Shown here: positions 38,315-44,251 of the stretch, piece by piece | Position numbering within the stretch: position 1 is the first letter of the stretch | Layout of the letters: each line of letters starts with the position of its first letter | Origin: Halovenus marina | GTDB taxonomy: Archaea; Halobacteriota; Halobacteria; Halobacteriales; Haloarculaceae | Assembly: GCF_051414115.1 (NCBI RefSeq) | Contig: NZ_JBLKNZ010000002.1 | Span: forward strand, 1 to 64,000 | Reading direction: 5' to 3' | DNA length: 64,000 bases | Translations under genes and position numbers: made by a program | The notes under the pieces: model-generated | The model's input: the letters and a program-made list of their open reading frames with translations, nothing else | The model's database searches: none | What the model was told of the DNA's origin: nothing

Positions 38315-38563
38315 TTAGTCGTAGATGTTTCGCTTGTAGCCGATGTCCCGAACAAAGAGTTCCTCCTTGTCATTACGCCAGTCAGCAGTCAAGCGGTGAT
38401 CCCCAATCCGGAACCAATAGTGCGGCGAGTTACGCAACCGTTTCAGGTAGTGGTTGGGAAAGTCTGAAATTTCATTGGGTTTATTCACGATACGGTCTCT
38501 CACGTCCGGTTCGGCGTCACGTAGCCACTCGGCCGCATTATCCGATACGACAACCTCGGCCAT
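38315..38563 (-). CDS. RelE/ParE-superfamily toxin
   Basis: This 82-residue protein reads MAEVVVSDNAAEWLRDAEPD, then KRLRNSPHYWFRIGDHRLTA and LFVRDIGYKRNIYD. It matches the RelE fold: beta, helical hairpin, then LxxxPxYRxRxGDxR and a C-terminal basic GxKRxxY motif. RelE enzymes cleave mRNA at the ribosome. ATG at 38563 is chosen over GTG at 38572. The cognate antitoxin should lie directly upstream in an overlapping frame and is only partly recognisable there. Confidence 0.8.
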   Translation of the reverse strand: MAEVVVSDNAAEWLRDAEPDVRDRIVNKPNEISDFPNHYLKRLRNSPHYWFRIGDHRLTADWRNDKEELFVRDIGYKRNIYD

Positions 38564-38682
38564 ATCAGCCACGTGAGTTCAAATTCTTGTTTCAGGTCGT
38601 CAAGAGTCGTTGCATTCTCTCGATCAGCCGAGTCCACGCGGTCGAGTGTCTCCGGGGAAAGCTGTGGGGCAACCGTCGACCA
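38500..38682 (-). pseudogene. Possible degraded antitoxin upstream of the RelE-like toxin
   Basis: A minus-strand frame overlapping the toxin start reads QLSPETLDRVDSADRENATT, LDDLKQEFEL, resembling small haloarchaeal antitoxins. No ATG precedes it in frame; only an internal GTG (DRVDSAD) could start it, and the frame runs on through the toxin N-terminus. It may be truncated or frameshifted, leaving the toxin unpaired. Confidence 0.35.
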
Positions 38683-38887
38683 CCAACCAGCCCCACGCGC
38701 GCCGGTTTTCTTCGTGTCTACGAGCCCTTTTCTCGCATCTGCTCTAATCGATAATGGTGTGCAAGCCAGAGCGAAAGTGGAATATCCAGCCCGGGAGTCT
38801 CTGGGGACAGTCAAACCGGGCTTGCGCGATTCACGCCCGGCCTGGAGGCTGGGATTCTCTCGCTAAATTAAGATAGAGACCAATATA

Positions 38888-38917
38888 ATACTCTGAAGTA
38901 CCATACTCTAAAGTACG
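38888..38917 (+). repeat. Tandem 15-bp repeat in the ATPase promoter
   Basis: Two adjacent copies differ at two positions (ATACTCTGAAGTACC and ATACTCTAAAGTACG), 43 bp before the ATG at 38960 and next to TATA-like ATATAATA. They are a plausible operator pair. Confidence 0.45.
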
Positions 38918-38959
38918 ATTATCGAAAATACTATTATCTGTCCGGCGGGAAGGGATTGT

Positions 38960-40360
38960 ATGTCCGAATTCGTGAACCGGACGGAAGAGCTCGCTCGTCT
39001 CCGCGAGCTCTACGACTCAGACGACGCGGAACTTGCGGTGATATTCGGGCGTCGCCGTCTCGGAAAAACGGCGCTCGTCCGAGAATCGCTGCAAGAGTAC
39101 GATGACGCTGTCGTATATCAAGCCAAGCAAAAAACGAGTGAGTTACAACTCCAGCAGTTCATCGAAACAGCTGCAGAATCGCACCATGGAGTAACACGAA
39201 TTCGAGAAGATTGGAATGAAATTCTCGGGTATCTCGCCGAACAGGATGCGATTATTGTCCTTGACGAGTTCCCCTATCTTGTTGCGCAAGACGAGAGCCT
39301 CCCGTCCGTGTTACAGGCGATGTTCGACCACGAACTCGATGAGTCAGCTGCGACATTTGTGCTCGTTGGATCATCAATCAGTATGATGGAAGACGCAGCT
39401 TTACTCGGAAATAGTCCGCTCTACGGTCGTTCATCCGTCAAACTCGATATTAGACAACTGCCGTTCGATGCCGCGATGGAGTTCTTCGACGACAGATATA
39501 GTGCAGATGAGCAGATACTCACGTGGGGTGTTTTTGGTGGCGTTCCGTACTATCTAGAAGAAGTTTCCCCGGATGCGACGCTCGCAGAGAATATTCTGCG
39601 GACGATCCTTTCCCGACATGGGACACTCCATGATGAGCCTGATTACGTCCTCCGAATGGAACTCACCGAGCCAACGCGGTACTTCTCAATTCTGGAAGCC
39701 ATCGCTGGCGGGAGTACTAGCCGAAACGAAATTGCCGGAACCACCGGCATCGACTACAACCAACTTTCAAAGTACCTCAATCGACTGTCTCGATTGCGTC
39801 TGGTGGATCAGCACGTCCCGATCACAGAACAGAAAGAGCGGAGTAAGCGCAGTCGGTATCGGATTCGTGACCCATTCTTCCGGTTCTGGTTCCACTTCGT
39901 CTACGGGACAAGTGAGCAATATGACGAGTTAGGAGACGATGCATACGACGCGCTGATTGAACCGGAGTTGGCTGACTTCGTGAGCCGGTCGTTTGAAGAT
40001 CTCTGCTGTTCCGCACTTCGAACGCTGTACCCGGAGTATACGATTACGAACACTGGACAATGGTGGTATGGTGAACACGAGATCGATGTTGTCGGCCTTA
40101 CAGCTGGCGAGACACTGATTGTTGGCGAGTGCAAGTTCCAGCAGTCACCACTCAGCTACAAGTCGCTATCGAACCTCCAAGATCACACCGATGAACTTCG
40201 ATGGTCGCCACGAGATGGGGGTGATCGTGTTGTAGAGTATGCGCTCTTCTCACGGAGCGGTTTCAAGCCGTCAGTCGAAGAGACAGCCGCCCAGCGAGAT
40301 GACCTCCGCCTATTCACCGTCACTGACGTTGTACAGGCGCTTTCAGTGGCCAAGCCGTAG
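38960..40360 (+). CDS. Archaeal AAA ATPase with DUF234 nuclease-like domain
   Basis: This 466-residue protein has Walker A GRRRLGKTAL (about residues 30-39) and Walker B IIVLDEFPYLV (about 97-107). The sensor region is FVLVGSSISMMED, with the family motif GNSPLYGRS. A winged helix follows (NEIAGTTGIDYNQLSKYLNR, LSRLRLVDQ). The C-terminal DUF234 domain carries HEIDVVGLTAGETLIVGECK, the E-I-D...E-C-K pattern of PD-(D/E)XK nucleases. Such ATPases occur as many solitary copies in archaea and are suspected of defence or mobile-element roles; the function is not established. The gene has its own promoter and no operon partner. Confidence 0.88.
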   Translation: MSEFVNRTEELARLRELYDSDDAELAVIFGRRRLGKTALVRESLQEYDDAVVYQAKQKTSELQLQQFIETAAESHHGVTRIREDWNEILGYLAEQDAIIVLDEFPYLVAQDESLPSVLQAMFDHELDESAATFVLVGSSISMMEDAALLGNSPLYGRSSVKLDIRQLPFDAAMEFFDDRYSADEQILTWGVFGGVPYYLEEVSPDATLAENILRTILSRHGTLHDEPDYVLRMELTEPTRYFSILEAIAGGSTSRNEIAGTTGIDYNQLSKYLNRLSRLRLVDQHVPITEQKERSKRSRYRIRDPFFRFWFHFVYGTSEQYDELGDDAYDALIEPELADFVSRSFEDLCCSALRTLYPEYTITNTGQWWYGEHEIDVVGLTAGETLIVGECKFQQSPLSYKSLSNLQDHTDELRWSPRDGGDRVVEYALFSRSGFKPSVEETAAQRDDLRLFTVTDVVQALSVAKP

Positions 40361-40413
40361 TTCACGGAACTCCGACATCGAACGAACCCCAAACCGCGGT
40401 CAAGGACTCTATA

Positions 40414-40518
40414 ATGCCAAGATCAGCCATACAAAACAGTAATGAATTCGAGAATAAAGGACTACTCATCGGCCAGATTCTCGCAGGTCTTCTCCTTTTC
40501 ACTTACCTGATCATTTGA
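40414..40518 (+). CDS. Possible 34-residue single-TM peptide
   Basis: A small frame follows the AAA ATPase by 53 bp. An ATG opens a polar N-terminus (MPRSAIQNSNEFENKG), followed by one strong TM helix LLIGQILAGLLLFTYLII and stop. An AAGGA lies 10 nt upstream. Composition fits a real membrane peptide but there is no independent support. Confidence 0.35.
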   Translation: MPRSAIQNSNEFENKGLLIGQILAGLLLFTYLII

Positions 40519-40554
40519 CCCGAACAGGTGAAACCGAGAACCCAAAGACAGTAA

Positions 40555-40794
40555 TCAATCCTCTCGCGGATCATCGACAAATTCGTAAAGACCACCTTGG
40601 TTTACCTGTTTGATCCAGCCAGCATTTCTGAGATTCCGGAGGGCGTACTCAACTTGCCCTTTGTCGAGAGAAGAGTGTTCTCGCAGATATAATGGGTTTA
40701 CACGTCCCCACGGCTCGCCTGAGTCTCGACCCTGTTTGAATAGATCGAGGACAGATTCCTCCCGTTCATTAGGTTCGTATTTTTCGTTGACCAT
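40555..40794 (-). CDS. Small winged-helix protein
   Basis: This 79-residue protein (MVNEKYEPNEREESVLDLFK) has a winged-helix layout: a short N-terminus, VNPLYLREHSSLDKGQVEYA, LRNLRNAGWIKQ and a beta wing GGLYEFVDD. It resembles the PhiH1/viral-type repressors common in haloarchaeal viruses and plasmids. The frame extends to 40833, but a TATATT-type box at about 40822-40831 suits the ATG at 40794 with a very short leader. Palindromes in the divergent promoter region just upstream are likely its targets. Confidence 0.7.
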   Translation of the reverse strand: MVNEKYEPNEREESVLDLFKQGRDSGEPWGRVNPLYLREHSSLDKGQVEYALRNLRNAGWIKQVNQGGLYEFVDDPRED

Positions 40795-40833
40795 CAGCCA
40801 CTCTCGCATTTGTAGTCGCGAAATATAATACAA

Positions 40834-40898
40834 AGCATTTTGCTTGATGTTTTGTTTTTCTAATTGCTCAGCATTTTGCTAAGCAAAATATTTATATA
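40834..40898. promoter_or_regulatory. Divergent promoter with AGCA-TTT-TGCT palindromes
   Basis: The 200 bp between the winged-helix gene and the small-protein/HNH operon contains a dyad AAGCATTTTGCTT at about 40834-40846. A perfect 17-bp palindrome with 8-bp arms (ATTTTGCT, centre A) lies at 40873-40889 and overlaps a related AGCATTTTGCT. It abuts a TATA box (ATATTTATATA, 40888-40898) reading rightward. The arrangement fits a repressor shutting both promoters. Confidence 0.55.
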
Positions 40899-40994
40899 CT
40901 ATCCACCCATAGAGGGTAATGTGAAGTGTGGGATACCTCAGAAGTGGAGGCTGGTGTCGTAGCACCAACCCCGCGCTTCGCAAGTGAACGAAGC

Positions 40995-41159
40995 ATGACT
41001 ACGAACAAACCCAAACGACTTCAAGATACCGAGTTCCCAGAACGATTCAGTCCGACAGGATTGAGCAGTCTGGGACAGAGGGAACAGAGAGTCAAACAAA
41101 CAGAGAACGGTTCAATAGGGACGGCATCGTCCATCAGTCACCAGGGAGGAGGTGTGTAG
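40995..41159 (+). CDS. Small hypothetical protein (54 aa) preceding the HNH gene
   Basis: ATG at 40995 opens MTTNKPKRLQDTEFPERFSP, TGLSSLGQREQRVKQTENGS and stops at 41157-41159, 1 nt before the HNH start. The GGAGGAGG at its 3' end serves as ribosome site for the next gene. No family was recognised; the tight spacing supports an operon. Confidence 0.45.
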   Translation: MTTNKPKRLQDTEFPERFSPTGLSSLGQREQRVKQTENGSIGTASSISHQGGGV

Positions 41160-41160
41160 G

Positions 41161-41652
41161 ATGGCAACAGAAACAGCTAAGAATGCGTTGTCGGACACGA
41201 TGCGAGAAAACATCCTGGAACGTGATGACCATCAGTGCAAATACTGTGAGGTAGGGAGTCCAGTCGCGGCACTTGAGGTTCATCATATCCTTCCGGTTAG
41301 TAAAGGGGGCCGGGATGTCCCTGACAATCTCGTGACGCTGTGCGAACGGTGCCACAAGGCTGTTCATCGGCTGAGCGCAGTCGACGGATTGTCGTGCTGG
41401 ATCTTGGACGTTGCTCAAGATGAGGAGATGAACACTCCCGACTCACCGGAAGTCCTGCAAGACAAATACAGCATTCCAGTGCCCGAGCACTGGGACTCAG
41501 AAGAGTGGGTAGAAACGATCTCAGAGTTGGAGGTGCCAGCGCGTGTCTACCTCAGCAAGAAGACCATCAAAGGGAATGAGTACTACTACTTCCAGTGGCG
41601 TGATGGTGACTCTGTGAGATCCGAATACATTGGCCCGGCGAACCCGAGTTAG
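41161..41652 (+). CDS. HNH endonuclease with C-terminal YYYxQWRDGD domain
   Basis: This 163-residue protein has an HNH nuclease core: CKYC (first zinc pair), LEVHHILPVSKGG (catalytic His), DNLVTLCERCHKAVH (Asn, second zinc pair, His). The C-terminal about 45 residues contain VYLSKKTIKGNEYYYFQWRD followed by GDSVRSEYIGPANP, a module seen again as a free-standing small ORF at 43437-43604. ATG at 41161 has GGAGG upstream. HNH enzymes of this kind serve in restriction, homing or recombination; the exact role is open. Confidence 0.85.
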   Translation: MATETAKNALSDTMRENILERDDHQCKYCEVGSPVAALEVHHILPVSKGGRDVPDNLVTLCERCHKAVHRLSAVDGLSCWILDVAQDEEMNTPDSPEVLQDKYSIPVPEHWDSEEWVETISELEVPARVYLSKKTIKGNEYYYFQWRDGDSVRSEYIGPANPS

Positions 41653-41945
41653 TAGGAGCGCAACAAGCAGCAAGACCGGAACCGGGGCGTTAGAGAGGAT
41701 CTCTACAAACCCACCGGGGCCCCTGTGGCTCGGACAAAGAATGGATGCTCCGATAATCCTGGAACCTGTTTCCGGAAAAGTGACTCAACCTGTATAATAT
41801 CTCAAGCCCTTGAAAACCAGAGATATCGAGGTTTCCAGAAACGCGGAAAGGACACGCCACGGCTTATCATGAAGGCAAGCAAAACCACCAATATGACAAC
41901 TGAACCGGGACGACAACCAACGCTGTACAGTTCATCGGGTGACAG
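41653..41945. other. 292-bp gap between HNH and exonuclease genes
   Basis: A GTG-initiated 74-codon frame (41725-41949) overlaps the next ATG by ATGA, but its Ser/Thr/Lys/Arg-rich text looks non-coding. Only its last part (from an ATG near 41871) has a slightly acidic peptide. No RNA or repeat structure was recognised. Confidence 0.3.
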
Positions 41946-42638
41946 ATGAGTACTCGCTTGACGCATGTGCCGTTGGATATCGAAACGGCTGGGTTCGATA
42001 CAACCGCGGAAGTGACCGTCGTTGGATTCACATTACCGCTCGGCAATCGAATCTTCCTGAACACTGGTGGCCGTGAAGTCGACCCCACTAACATCGAAGC
42101 CCAGTTGACCGCGACGTTCGAGACGGAGATCCAGCTCAGTGCCCATCAAACTGAGAGAAGCCTGTTGGAAGGTGTAGCTGAATTCGCTGCCGAAAAGCTG
42201 GCTCCGCGTGATTATCTGTTGATCGCGTACAACGGCGAGCGGTTCAACGGCGGCTTTGACCTCCCATTCCTCCGGACACGATACACGCTGCAAGACCACA
42301 AATGGCCGTTCGATGGTCTCCCCTACGCAGATCTGCTCCCGGTTATCCAGAATCGATTCAATACGAGTATCGACGGGGAAGAACAGAACGGACTCGTCAG
42401 CGCATATGACACGCTCGTTGGTGGGAATCTCACTAAGTGTGACCCATTCGATGAGAGCGAAGAAGCCGTAATAGCGTTCGAGACTGGAGCGTTCGAGCAA
42501 CTCCTCGCACACAATCTCGCGGATATTCTCCGAACAAAAGCGCTCGCATCACTCGCAGAACAATACTGTGGCAAGTCCGAGTTTAATCTCAAATCGCTCA
42601 CACCCTCGGCACGTGACCCAGACTTGACATCCCCTTGA
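41946..42638 (+). CDS. DEDD-type 3'-5' exonuclease-like (RNase H fold) protein
   Basis: This 230-residue protein has an N-terminal PLDIETAGFDTTAEVTVVGF, which matches ExoI (D-x-E), then LIAYNGERFNGGFDLPFLRTR, the second Asp motif with N and D. YADLLPVIQNRFN and LLAHNLADILRTKALASLAE, carrying the final H/D residues, follow. The order fits DnaQ-like or DNA polymerase B-like exonuclease domains. No polymerase is attached. It probably trims DNA or RNA ends in the mobile region. The start ATG gives a natural N-terminus. Confidence 0.7.
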   Translation: MSTRLTHVPLDIETAGFDTTAEVTVVGFTLPLGNRIFLNTGGREVDPTNIEAQLTATFETEIQLSAHQTERSLLEGVAEFAAEKLAPRDYLLIAYNGERFNGGFDLPFLRTRYTLQDHKWPFDGLPYADLLPVIQNRFNTSIDGEEQNGLVSAYDTLVGGNLTKCDPFDESEEAVIAFETGAFEQLLAHNLADILRTKALASLAEQYCGKSEFNLKSLTPSARDPDLTSP

Positions 42639-42740
42639 GATCCTCGCGTCGCTAACTGCGTTTCCCTGCCGATATTCCCCGAGTGCATCCGTCGAACATA
42701 CGTCGATATACCTAATACACTTGCAGACAAACAAATACAC

Positions 42741-43100
42741 ATGCCCATCGACATCGAGACGTTCGAGTCCTCCCCTGAAGACCGACTCCAACACAGCGGG
42801 GAGACAAACGCCGACCGCGTGATGCAGTTCCTCGCCGCCCATCCCGAACAGGCGTTCACGCAGAGCGAGATTCGGGACGCGACTAATGTGAAAGCCGGGA
42901 GCATTAGCGTCGTCCTCTCACGCCTCGAAGATCGCGGGCTCGTCCGCCACAAGGGAAACTACTGGGCACTGGGTGAGGCTGACGAGGTGGCCGCCTATGT
43001 GAGTATAGTCGAGAGCACGCGCGCCGCAAACGACCGCTTCGGTGAGGAAGACATGGACGAGTGGCTGGAACACGCTGTCGACGACGAGGAGACTAAATGA
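42741..43100 (+). CDS. Winged-helix antitoxin-like regulator
   Basis: This 119-residue protein contains a MarR-type winged helix (about residues 22-85: ADRVMQFLAAHPEQAFTQSE, IRDATNVKAGSISVVLSRLE, DRGLVRHKGNYWALG) and an acidic C-terminal tail. The stop overlaps the start of the MazF/PemK-like gene by ATGA. That layout is common in haloarchaeal toxin-antitoxin pairs, in which the first protein binds DNA and the toxin. Confidence 0.75.
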   Translation: MPIDIETFESSPEDRLQHSGETNADRVMQFLAAHPEQAFTQSEIRDATNVKAGSISVVLSRLEDRGLVRHKGNYWALGEADEVAAYVSIVESTRAANDRFGEEDMDEWLEHAVDDEETK

Positions 43101-43437
43101 GCTATCAGCGCGGCGATGTCGTCTGGGGCCCGGATCCGTTCAAGTCGGGTGAAAATCCACGGCCGTGGCTGATCCTCAACAACGACAGCCATCCGTTCGG
43201 CGATGAGGAGTACATGACGGTCACACTAACGACGACGGCCCACGATGAAGGACTTCCTCTCGAAGACGCCAACTGGATCGAGGGTGGGATGCCAAACAGA
43301 GCTACGCCTCACCGTGGGCAGTCGCATCACCGAAGCACGCCGCGATCGTTCGGCGTCAGGGTCGCCTCGAAGAGTCGTTCGTCCAGACGGTTGTCGATGC
43401 TCTCGGATCCTATCTTGAACCACCCACCGGGGAATAA
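43097..43437 (+). pseudogene. PemK/MazF-family toxin, frameshifted
   Basis: The first 66 residues are a normal MazF-like N-terminus (MSYQRGDVVWGPDPFKSGEN, PRPWLILNNDSHPFGDEEYM, TVTLTTTAHDEGLPLEDANW). After GGMP, near 43297, one nucleotide is missing. In the other frame the rest continues QSYASPWAVASPKHAAIVRR, QGRLEESFVQTVVDALGSYL, ending at a TAA (43435-43437). The active toxin would have about 113 residues. The annotated run-on frame to 43561 is Arg/Ser-rich and not meaningful. Loss of toxin with retention of the antitoxin-like gene is a common decay route. Confidence 0.7.
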
Positions 43438-43604
43438 TGATATTTCGGGTAGTGTCACAGTTCACAGGCGTAGGAATCAGCAACCCTGTATTAACCAACA
43501 AAACCATCAAAGAAATCAACGACAATCGCTACTACTACTGGCAGTGGCGAGATGGCGATAAAATCAAGTCCAAATATAAATCTCCAGTAAACCCTGATGA
43601 GTGA
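43437..43604 (+). CDS. Small free-standing YYYWQWRDGD-domain protein (55 aa)
   Basis: The ATG overlaps the preceding TAA (TAATG). The product ends NKTIKEINDNRYYYWQWRDG, DKIKSKYKSPVNPDE, clearly similar to the C-terminal module of the HNH protein at 41161-41652 (KKTIKGNEYYYFQWRDGD). The first 20 residues look random, so this may be the leftover 3' end of a larger gene rather than a full protein. Confidence 0.45.
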   Translation: MIFRVVSQFTGVGISNPVLTNKTIKEINDNRYYYWQWRDGDKIKSKYKSPVNPDE

Positions 43605-43698
43605 GACCCCAATAAGTTTTCTAAGGTGGGAGTGGGAACACCATCTTCAGCAATAGCGTGTCTGGGTTGCACAGCCCAGTTTTGGTAGTCGCCTCACC

Positions 43699-43890
43699 TT
43701 ATTGTGCTACATTATCATCCGATACGGCTCTGTTCGCTGTCTCGCCGCGTTTCCTTCGGGCTAAATAGGCGGATGCTCTGAGAACCAACTCAAACAGAGG
43801 GAATTCAATCAGTCCGAACACGATTCCAATATCGGGACTCGGAATTAGAATGCCTTCGGGGATGAGGAGCCAACTGGCGATACCGAGCAA
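43699..43890 (-). CDS. Small hydrophobic protein
   Basis: This is 63 residues from a non-ATG start. Hydrophobic stretches read MLGIASWLLIPEGILIPSP and IGIVFGLIEFPLFELVLRAS, followed by a basic tail YLARRKRGE. In-frame coding-like text (LTIGTGLLGIASW) continues upstream of the chosen start and overlaps the opposite-strand gene, so the true start is uncertain or the gene is 5'-truncated. Function unknown. Confidence 0.35.
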   Translation of the reverse strand: MLGIASWLLIPEGILIPSPDIGIVFGLIEFPLFELVLRASAYLARRKRGETANRAVSDDNVAQ

Positions 43891-43903
43891 GCCCGTACCG
43901 ATT

Positions 43904-44182
43904 GTGAGTAAAGACGATGTCGATGGAGTACTCTGTGCAGCCTGCTACAAAATCATTAACGGGAACAGCGATGACCACAGAACGGTCGTGGAGGCAGCAG
44001 AGAATTCGGAACTGGATGTACGTGCCGACGACGATCAATTCAGTAACGCTCCCGGATTTTTCTTTATGCCTGTCGAAGACGCCACAGAACGCCAGGACGC
44101 TGCAGAAACTCTTATTGAACACTTCCGTCGATTCGGCGACTATTGGGGTGTCGATCCTGCAGAGGTCGGCACAGAAGAGTGA
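43904..44182 (+). CDS. Small acidic protein of unknown function
   Basis: From GTG at 43904 the 92-residue product is acidic and contains VLCAACYKIINGNSDDHRTV and PGFFFMPVEDATERQDAAET, ending FGDYWGVDPAEVGTEE. There is a Cys pair but no second pair, so a full zinc finger is not evident. A longer frame begins at 43850. No family was recognised. It lies just upstream of the AddB-like nuclease. Confidence 0.45.
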   Translation: MSKDDVDGVLCAACYKIINGNSDDHRTVVEAAENSELDVRADDDQFSNAPGFFFMPVEDATERQDAAETLIEHFRRFGDYWGVDPAEVGTEE

Positions 44183-44251
44183 ACACCGCCGTGACAGGCC
44201 ACACCACACGCAGTCACCAATCTTTTTGAGGGTAACAAGCGGATTTCGGAT

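Noticed and set aside
38700..38870. GC-rich stretch with short inverted repeats reminiscent of an IS200/IS605 right end or TnpB tail
   Set aside because: The readable tail (ending SRPAWRLGFSR) could not be matched confidently to TnpB and no TnpA/TnpB body is present.
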